A stretch of 64,000 nt of DNA, taken from NCBI RefSeq assembly GCF_030291135.1, contig NZ_CP127409.1, forward strand, positions 1,488,001 to 1,552,000, read 5' to 3'. Under the pieces are notes generated by a model. The model had not been told where the DNA came from and did no database searches. It saw only the letters and a list, made by a program, of their open reading frames with translations. A program made the position numbers and the translations under genes. Numbering within the stretch: the first letter of the stretch is position 1; every line of letters starts with the position of its first letter. This DNA is from Rhodanobacter thiooxydans. Its GTDB lineage: Bacteria; Pseudomonadota; Gammaproteobacteria; Xanthomonadales; Rhodanobacteraceae. Positions 46,143 to 55,084 of the stretch are shown in pieces.

Positions 46143-47597
46143 ATGCCGACTCTGAATGACATCCTGATCCTGCTGCCGGAGTTCTACCTGGTGGCGGCGG
46201 CGTGCCTGCTGTTGCTGCTGGACGCCTTCATGAAGCCTGCGCAGCGCCCGCTGCTGCACTGGATCTCGATCGCGGTGCTGCTGGTGGCGATCTATCTGGT
46301 GGTCGCCGGCCAGCCGCCGCAGACGGTCACCGCGTTCGGCGACATGTTCGTGCGCGACGACGTGGCCGAGATCCTCAAGGTGTTTGCGCTGGGCACCACC
46401 GCGATGGTGTTCGTTTACGCTCGCCCGTACCTGATCGACCGCAAGCTGCTCGGCGGCGAGTTCTACACGCTGATGATCTTCGCGGTGATCGGCATCATGC
46501 TGCTGGTCTCGGCCGGCAGCCTGGTCACCGTCTACCTGGGGCTGGAGCTGCTCTCGCTGTCGTCATACGCGCTGGTGGCGCTGAACCGCGACGCGAAGCT
46601 GCCGCCGGAGGCGGCGATCAAGTACTTCGTGCTGGGCGCACTGGCCTCGGGCATGCTGCTGTATGGCATGTCGATGGTCTACGGCGCTTCCGGCATGGGT
46701 GGCACGCCGACCCTGGACCTGGCGCAGCTGCACAACGTGATGAGCTACACCACGGCACCGACCCTGCTGCTGTTCGGCCTGGTCTTCATGATCGTGGGCA
46801 TCGGCTTCAAGCTGGGTGCCGCGCCGTTCCACATGTGGATACCTGACGTCTACCAGGGCGCACCGACCCCGGTCACCACCTTCATCGCCTCGGGCTCCAA
46901 GCTGGCCGCGTTCGGCATGGCCTACCGCCTGCTCGACACTGGCATGGGTGATCTGTCGCAGCACTGGCAGCTGATGCTGGCGGTGCTGGCCGTGGTTTCG
47001 CTGGCGATCGGCAACCTGGTCGCAATCGTGCAGACCAACCTGAAGCGCATGCTGGCGTATTCGACCATCTCGCACATGGGCTACCTGCTGCTCGGCCTTT
47101 CCGCCGCCGGCCCGGAAGGCTATGCCGCGGCGATGTTCTACGCGATCTGCTACGCGCTGATGGGCGTGGCCGCGTTTGGCGTGATGCTGGCGCTGACCCG
47201 TGCCGGCTTCGAGTGCGAGGAAATCACCGACCTGAAGGGACTGAACCAGAAGTCGCCGTGGATGGCGTTCCTGATGTTGCTGGCGATGTTCTCGCTGGCC
47301 GGCGTGCCGCCGCTGTTCGGCTTCTGGGCCAAGGTGCTGGTGCTGGAGGCGGCGATCCACGCGAACATGTTGTGGCTGGCCATCGTCGGTATCGTGTTCG
47401 CCATCATCGGGCTGTACTACTACCTGTACGTGGTCAAGGTGATGTACTTCGACAAGCCGGAGGAGGGCGGTGCATTGCAGGCACAGCCGGACCGGCCGCT
47501 GCGCGTGGTGCTGTCGCTGAACGCGCTGTCGTTGCTGGTGCTGGGCCTGTACTGGGGCCCGCTGCTGGGTTGGTGCCGGCGCGCGTTCGGGTTGTGA
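46143..47597 (+). CDS. nuoN: NADH-quinone oxidoreductase subunit N
   Basis: NuoN is the proximal antiporter-like subunit. The 484-residue product has VYLGLELLSLSSYALVAL with the conserved glutamate, GFKLGAAPFHMWIPDVYQGA with the lysine, KRMLAYSTISHMGYLLLG and FGFWAKVLVLEAAI. It closes the operon. The space after it contains the promoter of the initiator tRNA rather than a clear operon terminator. Confidence 0.96.
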   Translation: MPTLNDILILLPEFYLVAAACLLLLLDAFMKPAQRPLLHWISIAVLLVAIYLVVAGQPPQTVTAFGDMFVRDDVAEILKVFALGTTAMVFVYARPYLIDRKLLGGEFYTLMIFAVIGIMLLVSAGSLVTVYLGLELLSLSSYALVALNRDAKLPPEAAIKYFVLGALASGMLLYGMSMVYGASGMGGTPTLDLAQLHNVMSYTTAPTLLLFGLVFMIVGIGFKLGAAPFHMWIPDVYQGAPTPVTTFIASGSKLAAFGMAYRLLDTGMGDLSQHWQLMLAVLAVVSLAIGNLVAIVQTNLKRMLAYSTISHMGYLLLGLSAAGPEGYAAAMFYAICYALMGVAAFGVMLALTRAGFECEEITDLKGLNQKSPWMAFLMLLAMFSLAGVPPLFGFWAKVLVLEAAIHANMLWLAIVGIVFAIIGLYYYLYVVKVMYFDKPEEGGALQAQPDRPLRVVLSLNALSLLVLGLYWGPLLGWCRRAFGL

Positions 47598-47633
47598 ATT
47601 CCGGCTTTGTGCCGAAAGCAGTGGATTCGAGGC

Positions 47634-47662
47634 TTGCAAGAAACCGGCCACCCCGGTAAACT
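47634..47662 (+). promoter_or_regulatory. Promoter of the initiator tRNA and rimP operon
   Basis: TTGCAA (47634-47639) and TAAACT (47657-47662) are separated by exactly 17 bases. Transcription would begin about 7 bases before the tRNA, as expected for a tRNA promoter. Confidence 0.7.
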
Positions 47663-47675
47663 CTTCGGACTCTGA

Positions 47676-47752
47676 TGCGGGGTGGAGCAGTCTGGCAGCT
47701 CGTCGGGCTCATAACCCGAAGGTCGCAGGTTCGAATCCTGCCCCCGCTACCA
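47676..47752 (+). tRNA. metY: Initiator tRNA-fMet (anticodon CAT)
   Basis: A 77-base tRNA with an encoded CCA. The anticodon loop CTCATAA gives CAT, and the stem above it has the three G-C pairs (GGG/CCC) that mark initiators. The 1:72 position is unpaired, the other initiator hallmark, but is T against T rather than the C against A of E. coli. The body closely resembles E. coli fMet. The position before rimP-nusA-infB matches metY. Confidence 0.95.
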
Positions 47753-47771
47753 GATCTTTCTTGATGCAAGA

Positions 47772-47794
47772 AAGCCTCCTCGTGAGGCTTTTTT
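47772..47794 (+). terminator. Terminator after tRNA-fMet
   Basis: AAGCCTC (47772-47778) pairs with GAGGCTT (47784-47790) across CTCGT, and the transcript ends in a run of six T. Read-through or a later promoter must supply rimP-nusA-infB. Confidence 0.85.
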
Positions 47795-47888
47795 GTTGGG
47801 CGCAAGGATGCGTCGTGCCGGATCGCCGCTGGCGGTCACGTGCGCCGGAAAGAGCTGCTTGAGGAGGAGGAACATCGGCGAGATAGGG

Positions 47889-47914
47889 AAATGGGCCGTT
47901 GGAGCCCATTTTTT
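47889..47914 (+). terminator. Terminator-like hairpin in the rimP leader
   Basis: AAATGGGC (47889-47896) pairs with GCCCATTT (47904-47911) and continues into T residues, 41 bases before the rimP start. A hairpin of this kind before rimP is known in gammaproteobacteria as the rimP leader. It may attenuate the nusA operon. Confidence 0.7.
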
Positions 47915-47954
47915 GTTTCTGCTGTTCTGAAAGAGTGATCCGGGAAGGCTACCC

Positions 47955-48497
47955 ATGGATACGCAGGCACTGGCACAACGTTTCAGCGAGGTACTGGTCG
48001 ATCTTGGCCTGGAATGCCTCGGCGTGGAGTTCACCCCGTCGCACGGGCAGAGTACGCTGCGCGTCTACCTGGACCTGCTGGACAAGGAAACGGGCGACGG
48101 CGAGCGTCGCGAGGTCGGCATCGAGGATTGCGAAACCGCCAGCCGCGAATTGTCCGCCCTGCTGGATGTGGAGGATCCGGTTCCCGGCCATTACGTGCTG
48201 GAAGTTTCCTCGCCGGGCCTGGATCGGCCGCTGTTCACCGCCGCACAGTTTGCGCGGGCCAGCGGGCAGGAAGTGAAGGTGCTGCTGAGGGCGCCGCTGG
48301 AAGGCCGCCGTCGCCTGCGTGGCAAGCTGGTTTCGGCAGAGGCCGGGCACATCGTGCTGGAAGCCGAAGGCAAGACGTTCGAATTTGACCATGCGCTGGT
48401 GGAAAGCGCGCGCGTGGTGCCGGACTGGGTGGCGCTCGGTTATGCGCCGCAGCCCAAGCCCGGCGGCAAGACGCCCGGCAAGAAGCAGGCTGATTGA
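47955..48497 (+). CDS. rimP: Ribosome maturation factor RimP
   Basis: RimP assists late 30S subunit assembly. The 180-residue product has the N-terminal domain with [20 protein letters not shown], the [17 protein letters not shown] helix and [16 protein letters not shown], followed by the SH3-like C-terminal domain ending in a basic tail ([13 protein letters not shown]). GGGAAGG precedes the ATG. It is followed by a tandem repeat and then nusA. Confidence 0.95.
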   Translation: MDTQALAQRFSEVLVDLGLECLGVEFTPSHGQSTLRVYLDLLDKETGDGERREVGIEDCETASRELSALLDVEDPVPGHYVLEVSSPGLDRPLFTAAQFARASGQEVKVLLRAPLEGRRRLRGKLVSAEAGHIVLEAEGKTFEFDHALVESARVVPDWVALGYAPQPKPGGKTPGKKQAD

Positions 48498-48504
48498 GGC
48501 TTTG

Positions 48505-48630
48505 TTGAAGAGTGCAGCCATGGAGGGCTGCCTCGTGATCTTCGCGTTCAAGGACGAACGCACAAGTATTGAATAGTGCGGCCACGGATGGTCGCTTCTT
48601 GATCCTCGCGTTCAGGGATGAATGCAAAAG
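48505..48630 (+). repeat. Imperfect tandem repeat between rimP and nusA
   Basis: Two 62-base units (48505-48566 and 48569-48630) match at about 49 of 62 positions. Each carries a 6-bp hairpin: GCAGCC/GGCTGC (48514-48531) and GCGGCC/GGTCGC (48578-48595). An A-T pair in the first stem is a G-C pair in the second, and a G-C pair is a G-U pair. Short antisense open frames here only translate the repeat and are not called. Confidence 0.8.
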
Positions 48631-48672
48631 CTAACGATTCGGACGCCGAAGGGTGCCTACGGAGTTGCTGCA

Positions 48673-50178
48673 ATGAGCAAAGAACTTTTGCTGGTCGTCG
48701 ACGCGGTCGCCAATGAAAAGGGCGTGCCGCTGGAAGTGATTTTCGAGGCGATGGAGGCCGCGCTGGCCTCGGCCGCGAAGAAGCGCTATCCGGACGAAGA
48801 GCCCGATATCCGCGTATCGATCGACCACGACACCGGCGAGTACGAGACGTTCCGCCGCTGGGAAATCATCGCCGATGACGGCGAGATGGAATCGCCGTCC
48901 TATCAGTTGCGCCTGATGGACGCGCTGGACGAGCGCGCCGACGCTGCCGTGGGCGAATACATCGAGCAGCAGATCGAGAACGCCGAATTCGGCCGCATCG
49001 CCGCGCAGGCTGCCAAGCAGGTGATCGTGCAGCGCGTGCGCGAGGCCGAACGCCAGCAGGTGGTCGACGCCTTCGCCGATCGCGTGGGCGAGCTGGTCAC
49101 CGGTATCGTCAAGCGCGTCGAACGCGGCAACATCTACCTCGACCTGGGCAGCAATGCCGAGGCGTTCATCCCGCGCGACAAGACCATTCCGCGCGAATCG
49201 GCCCGCGTCGGCGACCGCGTGCGCGGTTATCTGTACGAAGTGCGTTCCGAGGCCCGCGGCCCGCAGCTGTTTGTGTCGCGCGCGGCGCCGGAGTTCATGA
49301 TCGAGCTGTTCAAGCTGGAAGTGCCGGAAGTCGGCCAGGGCCTGGTCGAGATCAAGGGCTGCGCGCGCGATCCGGGCGATCGCGCCAAGATCGCCGTGCT
49401 GGCCCACGACAGCCGCACTGATCCGATCGGCGCCTGCATCGGCATGCGCGGATCGCGCGTGCAGGCGGTCTCCAACGACCTCAACGGCGAGCGCGTCGAC
49501 ATCATCCTGTGGCACGAGAACCAGGCGCAGTACGTCATCAACGCGATGGCGCCGGCGGAAGTGCAGTCCATCATCATGGACGAAGAAAAGCACTCGATGG
49601 ACATCGCGGTGGCCGAGGACAAGCTGTCCCAGGCGATCGGTCGCGGCGGCCAGAACGTGCGCCTGGCCAGCAAGCTGACCGGCTGGCAGTTGAACGTGAT
49701 GACCCAGGACCAGGTCACCGCCAAGAGCGAGTCCGAGCAGGAGGCCGCGCGCCAGCTGTTCATGGACAAGCTCGAAGTGGACCAGGAGATCGCCGTGATC
49801 CTCGTGCAGGAAGGCTTTTCCAGCATCGAGGAAATCGCCTATGTGCCCAGCGCCGAGCTGCTCGCGGTGGAGGGCTTCGATGAGGACATCGTCGAGGAGC
49901 TGCGCGCCCGCGCCCGCGATGCGCTGCTGACCGAGGCACTGGCGGTGGAGGAGGGGGTCGATGAACATCAGCCTTCCGAAGAGCTGCTGGCACTGGACGG
50001 CATGGACGAGGAAACTGCCTTTGCGCTGGCTGCGCGCGCGGTGACCACGGTCGACGACCTGGCTGACCTGGCGGTGGACGACCTGATCGATATCGAGGGC
50101 ATGGATGAAGAGCGTGCCGCCGCACTGATCATGGCCGCACGTGCGCCGATGATCGCGCGACTGGAGAAGGGCGGCTAA
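48673..50178 (+). CDS. nusA: Transcription termination/antitermination protein NusA
   Basis: NusA binds RNA polymerase and controls pausing, termination and antitermination. The 501-residue product has the N-terminal polymerase-binding domain, an S1 domain (LVTGIVKRVERGNIYLDLG), KH1 and KH2 (GACIGMRGSRVQAVSNDLNG and LSQAIGRGGQNVRLASKLTG), and two C-terminal acidic helix-hairpin repeats (near 370-425 and 440-495). The ATG at 48673 follows GGAG; an upstream in-frame ATG at 48622 lies in the tandem repeat and is not conserved. Confidence 0.96.
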   Translation: MSKELLLVVDAVANEKGVPLEVIFEAMEAALASAAKKRYPDEEPDIRVSIDHDTGEYETFRRWEIIADDGEMESPSYQLRLMDALDERADAAVGEYIEQQIENAEFGRIAAQAAKQVIVQRVREAERQQVVDAFADRVGELVTGIVKRVERGNIYLDLGSNAEAFIPRDKTIPRESARVGDRVRGYLYEVRSEARGPQLFVSRAAPEFMIELFKLEVPEVGQGLVEIKGCARDPGDRAKIAVLAHDSRTDPIGACIGMRGSRVQAVSNDLNGERVDIILWHENQAQYVINAMAPAEVQSIIMDEEKHSMDIAVAEDKLSQAIGRGGQNVRLASKLTGWQLNVMTQDQVTAKSESEQEAARQLFMDKLEVDQEIAVILVQEGFSSIEEIAYVPSAELLAVEGFDEDIVEELRARARDALLTEALAVEEGVDEHQPSEELLALDGMDEETAFALAARAVTTVDDLADLAVDDLIDIEGMDEERAAALIMAARAPMIARLEKGG

Positions 50179-50311
50179 CCGCGGGCAGCGGCACCCCGGA
50201 GGGGTGTGCCGGGAAAGGCTTCCTCAGGAAGGCTTTCAGCACGGATGGAGGCGGCGGCGCAGATGATGCCGCACAGACGATAGGCGCGGGAACGGCGGAG
50301 CAAAGAACACG

Positions 50312-53113
50312 ATGTCGGACGTTACGATCAAACAACTCGCCCAGGTACTGGGTATGCCGGTCGACAAGCTGCTGACGCAGCTCGGCGAGGCAGGCATGAA
50401 ATTCTCCGACCAGGAGCAGGTCATCAGCAGCACCGAGAAGGTGAAGTTGCTTGGCTTCCTGCGCCGCACGCATGGCAAGGGCGAAGTCGCTGCCGAGGTC
50501 GACGACAGCGCGCCGCGCCAGATCACCCTGAAGCGCCGTACGGTCGGCGAGCTGAAGGTGGCAGCGCCGGGGGGGCGGGGTGCCACAGGCACGGCCAAGA
50601 CAGTCAATGTCGAAGTGCGCGCCAAGCGCACCTACGTCAAGCGCAGCGTGATTGCCGAGGAGGCCAGCGCCGAACCCGAGCGCGAGGAGGCCGTGCGCAA
50701 GCTGCAGGAGTCGCAGCAGCAGCGCGAGCAGGAAGAACGCGAGCGGATCGAGGCTGAACAGCGCCGCCAGGCGGAGGCACAACACAGCCTGGACGAACAG
50801 CAGCGGAAGGCCGAAAAGGAGCAGCGCGAGGTCGAGGTGGCCAGTCCTGCCGAAGCGCCCGTGGCCGAGCACGTCGAGGTCGAGCCGGAACCGGCGGCCG
50901 AAGCGGCGCCCGTGGTGGCCGGCGATGACGCGGCGGGAACTGTCCAGCGCATCGACCAGCGCGACCTGGGCATGATCCTGCCGCGCATCCACGAGCCGCG
51001 CAAACGCGAAAAGCTGGTCAAGCCGGTCGTGGCCCCCGCCGCGCCGGCCGCTCCGGTGGCTCGTGCCGCGACGCCCGGTAGTGCGGCCGCGCCAGCCGCC
51101 GCCGGCGATACTGCTCGTGGCAAGCCCAAGCATTCGCGCGAACGCAATGACAGCGTCGAGGGCAAGGGTGATCGCGACAGTGCTGGCAAGCGCTTCGCCG
51201 GTGGGCAGATGCACCTGAGCGAGGCCGATCGCGCCCGCCGCTCTTCCAGCAGCAAGCGCGGCAAGCCGGGACGCAGCAGCGGCCGCGAGCTGTTGCGCAG
51301 CAGCAACGCACCGACCGGCCCGCACGGCTTCTCGCGACCCACCGCGCCGGTGGTGCGCGAAGTGGTCGTGGGCGATACCAACGTCGTCGCCGAGCTGGCC
51401 CAGAAGATGGCGGTCAAGGGTTCCGAGGTGGTCAAGGCGCTGTTCAAGATGGGCGTGATGGCTACCATCAACCAGACCGTCGACCACGACACCGCGGTGC
51501 TGGTGGTCGAGGAGCTCGGCCACACGCCGGTGGCGGATAGCCAGAACAACGCCGAGGAGACGCTGGCGGCGCACACCCAGAACATCGAGCTGGAGGGTGA
51601 GAAGGTCACACGCCCGCCGGTGGTGACGATCATGGGTCACGTCGACCACGGCAAGACCTCGCTGCTCGACTACATCCGCCGCACCAAGGTCGCTTCCGGC
51701 GAAGCCGGCGGCATCACCCAGCACATCGGCGCGTACCACGTGGAAACGTCGAAGGGCGTGATCACGTTCCTGGATACTCCCGGCCACGCCGCGTTCACCT
51801 CGATGCGTGCCCGTGGCGCGCAGTCGACCGACATCGTGATCCTGGTGGTGGCGGCCGACGACGGCGTGATGCCGCAGACCGTGGAAGCGGTGAAGCATGC
51901 GCGCGCCGCCAAGGTGCCGCTGATCGTCGCGGTCAACAAGATGGACAAGGACGGCGCCAACCCGGACAACGTCAAGCAGGGTCTGGTGCAGTACGAAGTG
52001 GTGCCGGAAGACTGGGGCGGCGACGTCCAGTTCATCCCGGTGTCGGCCAAGACCGGTGCCGGTGTCGAGGACCTGCTCGACGCGATCTCGGTGCAGGCCG
52101 AGGTGATGGAATTGAAGGCGGTCGTCGATGGCCGCGCCTCCGGCGTGGTGATCGAGTCCAGCCTGGACCGCGGCCGTGGCCCGGTGGCCACCGTGCTGGT
52201 CCAGCAAGGCACGCTGCGCAAGGGTGACTTCGTGGTCTGCGGCGTCGAATACGGCCGCATGCGCGCGCTGATCGACGAAACCGGCAAGCAGGTGACCGAA
52301 GCCGGCCCGTCGATTCCGGTGCAGGTGCTGGGTCTGTCCGGCGTGCCGGAAACCGGCGACGACTTCGTCTGTGTCGAGGACGAGCGGCTGGCCCGCGAAG
52401 TGGCGCAGGAGCGCGAGCTCAAGCGTCGTGAAACGCGCATGGTCAGCAAGAGCAACCGGCTTGAGGACATCATCGCCAAGATGGGCCAGGGCGTGGAGCA
52501 GCAGACGCTCAACATCCTGGTCAAGGGTGACGTGCAGGGTTCGGTCGAAGCGCTGCGCGAGTCGCTGACCCAGATCGGCAACGAGCGGGTCCGCGTCAAC
52601 GTGGTTTCGTCCGGCGTCGGCGGCATCAACGAATCCGATGCCACGCTGGCAGCGGCTTCGAAGGCACTGGTGATCGGCTTCAACGTGCGCGCCGACGCCT
52701 CGGCGCGCAAGGTGATCGAGACCAATGGCCTGGACGTGCGCTATTTCTCGATCATCTACGACGTGATCGACCAGGTGACCCAAGCGGCCACTGGCCTGCT
52801 CGGCATGGAAGTACGCGAGGACATCATCGGCACGGCCGAAGTGCGCGACGTGTTCCGCAGTTCCAAGTTCGGTGCCGTGGCTGGCTGCATGGTCACCGAG
52901 GGTGTGGTCAAGCGCAGCAAGCCGATCCGCGTGCTGCGCGACCACGTGGTGATCTTCGAAGGCGAGCTGGAATCGCTGCGCCGCTTCAAGGACCTCGTCG
53001 ACGAAGTGCGCAACGGCATGGAATGCGGCATCGCCGTGAAGCAGTACAACGACGTCAAGCCGGGCGACCAGATCGAGTGCTTCGAACGCACCGAAGTGGC
53101 GCGTACGCTTTGA
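50312..53113 (+). CDS. infB: Translation initiation factor IF-2
   Basis: IF-2 is the GTPase that brings fMet-tRNA to the 30S subunit. The 933-residue product starts with the IF2-N domain ([20 protein letters not shown]), then a long Glu/Ala/Arg/Lys-rich low-complexity region (about 115-330). The G domain begins with GHVDHGKT at 442-449 and continues with [10 protein letters not shown] and VNKMDK, then domains II to IV. The 133-base gap after nusA contains a bulged hairpin (CGGCACCCC/GGGGTGTGCCG, from 50189). Internal starts giving shorter forms are possible but cannot be shown. Confidence 0.96.
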   Translation: MSDVTIKQLAQVLGMPVDKLLTQLGEAGMKFSDQEQVISSTEKVKLLGFLRRTHGKGEVAAEVDDSAPRQITLKRRTVGELKVAAPGGRGATGTAKTVNVEVRAKRTYVKRSVIAEEASAEPEREEAVRKLQESQQQREQEERERIEAEQRRQAEAQHSLDEQQRKAEKEQREVEVASPAEAPVAEHVEVEPEPAAEAAPVVAGDDAAGTVQRIDQRDLGMILPRIHEPRKREKLVKPVVAPAAPAAPVARAATPGSAAAPAAAGDTARGKPKHSRERNDSVEGKGDRDSAGKRFAGGQMHLSEADRARRSSSSKRGKPGRSSGRELLRSSNAPTGPHGFSRPTAPVVREVVVGDTNVVAELAQKMAVKGSEVVKALFKMGVMATINQTVDHDTAVLVVEELGHTPVADSQNNAEETLAAHTQNIELEGEKVTRPPVVTIMGHVDHGKTSLLDYIRRTKVASGEAGGITQHIGAYHVETSKGVITFLDTPGHAAFTSMRARGAQSTDIVILVVAADDGVMPQTVEAVKHARAAKVPLIVAVNKMDKDGANPDNVKQGLVQYEVVPEDWGGDVQFIPVSAKTGAGVEDLLDAISVQAEVMELKAVVDGRASGVVIESSLDRGRGPVATVLVQQGTLRKGDFVVCGVEYGRMRALIDETGKQVTEAGPSIPVQVLGLSGVPETGDDFVCVEDERLAREVAQERELKRRETRMVSKSNRLEDIIAKMGQGVEQQTLNILVKGDVQGSVEALRESLTQIGNERVRVNVVSSGVGGINESDATLAAASKALVIGFNVRADASARKVIETNGLDVRYFSIIYDVIDQVTQAATGLLGMEVREDIIGTAEVRDVFRSSKFGAVAGCMVTEGVVKRSKPIRVLRDHVVIFEGELESLRRFKDLVDEVRNGMECGIAVKQYNDVKPGDQIECFERTEVARTL

Positions 53114-53118
53114 TCCTG

Positions 53119-53259
53119 AACCCCTCTCCCTGCGGCGACCCTGGGGTCCCTTTTGCGGGTAGAGGGGTTGGGGCGAGGGTTCACGGCCTGAGTGAAGCTT
53201 CATCAAGGTCGTGAACCCTCATCTGCCCCTTGCGGGGCACCTTCTCCCGAGGGGAGAAG
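53119..53259. repeat. Mosaic of inverted repeats between infB and rbfA
   Basis: Four symmetric elements stand in line: AACCCCTCT/AGAGGGGTT (53119-53127, 53161-53169), a 46-base near-palindrome with arms GAGGGTTCACG/CGTGAACCCTC (53175-53220), TGCCCC/GGGGCA (53224-53239) and CTTCTCCC/GGGAGAAG (53241-53259). They fill nearly the whole gap. This looks like a composite dispersed intergenic repeat. Confidence 0.7.
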
Positions 53260-53282
53260 GGAGTTGGTCCTTCGGAGTTTTT

Positions 53283-53666
53283 ATGCCTTCCCGTGATTTC
53301 AAACGTACTGACCGCATCGGTGCCGAACTGCGCCGCGAGCTGGGCTTGCTGGTGCATGCGGCCGTGCGCGATCACGGTTTGCCGTCGACCAGTGTCTGTG
53401 ACGTGGAAATCACCCGTGACCTGGACTGGGCCACGGTGTGGGTGACCACCATGCTGCCCGAGCAGGGACTGCCGGCGGTGAAGGCGCTCAACGAGATGAG
53501 CCATGAGATCCGCCATGCGCTGGCGCACAGCGGCATGCGCATGCGCCGGGTGCCGGAGCTGAAGTTCAAGTACGACGACTCGGTCGACAAGGGCGAGCGC
53601 ATCGAATCGCTGCTGCGCCAGCAGGCACGCGACCTGGCGCCGCCGGACGGCGACAAGCAGGATTGA
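53283..53666 (+). CDS. rbfA: Ribosome-binding factor A
   Basis: RbfA binds the 30S subunit during late maturation and cold adaptation. The 127-residue KH-like product starts with FKRTDRIGAELRRELGLLVH and contains STSVCDVEITRDLDWATVWV, MSHEIRHALAHSGMRMRRVP and LKFKYDDSVDKGERIESLL. The ATG at 53283 follows TTCGGAG; the longer open frame upstream is repeat sequence. truB follows after 27 bases. Confidence 0.95.
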   Translation: MPSRDFKRTDRIGAELRRELGLLVHAAVRDHGLPSTSVCDVEITRDLDWATVWVTTMLPEQGLPAVKALNEMSHEIRHALAHSGMRMRRVPELKFKYDDSVDKGERIESLLRQQARDLAPPDGDKQD

Positions 53667-53693
53667 ACCGTTGCCCTGGATGTTGCTGAACCG

Positions 53694-54620
53694 ATGAGCC
53701 GACTGCCGCGCATCCCGTTCCGTGATCTGCACGGCATCGTGCTGCTCGACAAGCCGCTGGGCCTGAGTTCCAACCAGGCGCTGCAGGCCGTGCGCCGGTT
53801 GTTGCGTGCATCCAAGGGTGGCCACACCGGGGCGCTCGATCCGCTGGCCACTGGCCTGTTACCGCTGTGTTTCGGCGAGGCGACCAAGCTGGCCGGCAGC
53901 CTGCTGGGTGCGCGCAAGGCCTACCTGGCCGAATGTCGGCTCGGCATCACCACGGATACCGCCGACAGTGAAGGTGCAGTTGTTCGGCAGCGCCCGGTGC
54001 CGGAACTCGATGACGCCATGATCGAGGCGGCGCTGGCCAAATTGCGCGGCCACATCCTGCAGGTGCCGCCGGTGTATTCCGCGCTGAAACAGGGCGGCGA
54101 ACGGCTTTATGCCAAGGCGCGCCGTGGCGAAACCGTCGAGATATCACCGCGCGAGGTGGATGTTTATCGACTCGAGTTGCTGGGGCGCACCGGCGACACG
54201 CTGCAATTGCTGGTGGAATGCGGCTCGGGTACCTACGTCCGTTCGCTGGCGCTGGACCTGGGCGAGGAGCTGGGATGCGGTGCCCACCTGACCGCGTTGC
54301 GCCGGATCTGGGTCGAGCCGTTCCGCGAGCCGCGGATGGTGACCCTGGCGCAGTTGGAGCAGGCGGCGGAGCAGGGCGACGGGGCCTTGCTGGCATGGTT
54401 GCTGCCGGTCTCCGCGGGGTTGTCCGACTTGCCGGTATTGCGCCTGGATGAGACGCAGAGCATGGCCATTTCACGTGGCCAGCAGATCGTCCTGCCGGGC
54501 CTGCCGGAAGCCGGGCGCTGCGTGGCGTACGCCAGCGATGGCGCGCTGCTGGCGCTGCTGGAACCCGATGCCGAAGGGCGTGCGCGCATCGTGCGCGGCT
54601 TCAACCTGCCGCCCGATTGA
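53694..54620 (+). CDS. truB: tRNA pseudouridine(55) synthase
   Basis: TruB converts U55 in the T loop of tRNAs to pseudouridine. The 308-residue product has GIVLLDKPLGLSSNQAL, the catalytic GHTGALDPLATG with Asp49, QVPPVYSALKQGGERLYAKA and the CGSGTYVRSLALDLGE motif, and a C-terminal PUA-like domain. It stands between rbfA and rpsO as in E. coli. The next transcript appears to have its own promoter. Confidence 0.96.
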   Translation: MSRLPRIPFRDLHGIVLLDKPLGLSSNQALQAVRRLLRASKGGHTGALDPLATGLLPLCFGEATKLAGSLLGARKAYLAECRLGITTDTADSEGAVVRQRPVPELDDAMIEAALAKLRGHILQVPPVYSALKQGGERLYAKARRGETVEISPREVDVYRLELLGRTGDTLQLLVECGSGTYVRSLALDLGEELGCGAHLTALRRIWVEPFREPRMVTLAQLEQAAEQGDGALLAWLLPVSAGLSDLPVLRLDETQSMAISRGQQIVLPGLPEAGRCVAYASDGALLALLEPDAEGRARIVRGFNLPPD

Positions 54621-54650
54621 CGAATTCACACGGAATAACCCGCTGCACAC

Positions 54651-54680
54651 TTGTTGTAACACCGCTCCCATCAGTAGAAT
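54651..54680 (+). promoter_or_regulatory. Promoter of rpsO-pnp
   Basis: TTGTTG (54651-54656) and TAGAAT (54675-54680) are spaced by 18 bases; an alternative -35 TTGTAA (54654-54659) gives 15. The predicted start, near 54687, puts the 48-base palindrome in the untranslated leader. Confidence 0.55.
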
Positions 54681-54713
54681 AGACAAGTTATTTCAACGCT
54701 TTCATTCAACTAG

Positions 54714-54761
54714 GCGAAGCTTGCGCTTGCGTCATCGCGATGATGCAAGCGCAAGCTTCGC
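54714..54761 (+). repeat. 48-base near-perfect palindrome in the rpsO leader
   Basis: Arms GCGAAGCTTGCGCTTGC (54714-54730) and GCAAGCGCAAGCTTCGC (54745-54761) are perfectly complementary, and the 14 bases between them, with a CATCGCGATG core, continue the symmetry except for one G-T position. As RNA it would be a hairpin of about 22 pairs, ending 27 bases before the rpsO start. Confidence 0.8.
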
Positions 54762-54788
54762 ATCGCCTTCTCAAGGAAACGTATACCC

Positions 54789-55058
54789 ATGTCTCTTACC
54801 GCAGAACAGACCGGCAAGATCATTGCTGATTTCGGCCGCGTGCCGAACGACACCGGTTCGACCGAAGTCCAGGTGGCCCTGCTGTCCGCCCGCATCGACC
54901 ACCTCACCGGCCACTTCAAGGAACACAAGCAGGATCACCACTCCCGCCGTGGCCTGCTGAAGCTGGTCAACCAGCGCAAGCGCCTGCTCAGCTATCTGAA
55001 GGATCGCGATCTTGCGCGCTATCAGACCCTGATCGAACGCCTCGGCCTGCGCCGTTAA
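54789..55058 (+). CDS. rpsO: 30S ribosomal protein S15
   Basis: S15 is a primary binder of 16S rRNA and forms an intersubunit bridge. The 89-residue product is standard: [60 protein letters not shown] and the terminal [20 protein letters not shown] precedes the ATG. E. coli S15 represses its own mRNA through a leader pseudoknot; here the leader instead holds a large palindrome. pnp follows after 26 bases. Confidence 0.97.
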   Translation: MSLTAEQTGKIIADFGRVPNDTGSTEVQVALLSARIDHLTGHFKEHKQDHHSRRGLLKLVNQRKRLLSYLKDRDLARYQTLIERLGLRR

Positions 55059-55084
55059 TCCACAGGACTGAGGAGAAGATCAAC

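Noticed and set aside
48235..48627. Short antisense peptides containing SSLNAR/SSLNAK and AALFN
   Set aside because: They are translations of the two tandem repeat units. The match between them reflects the repeat, not a protein family.
48505..48630. CRISPR array
   Set aside because: Only two diverged direct repeats with no spacer and no cas genes; they are a tandem duplication.
50129..53206. Very long open frame antisense to infB (about 1000 codons), and similar long antisense frames at 29253-32072, 18527-21103 and 55103-57202
   Set aside because: They mirror well-identified genes in a GC-rich genome where stop codons are rare in some antisense frames; the products are rich in His, Arg, Ala and Gln with no domain motifs.
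53119..53259. Insertion sequence remnant between infB and rbfA
   Set aside because: No transposase fragment or target duplication can be seen; the structure is a set of short palindromes.
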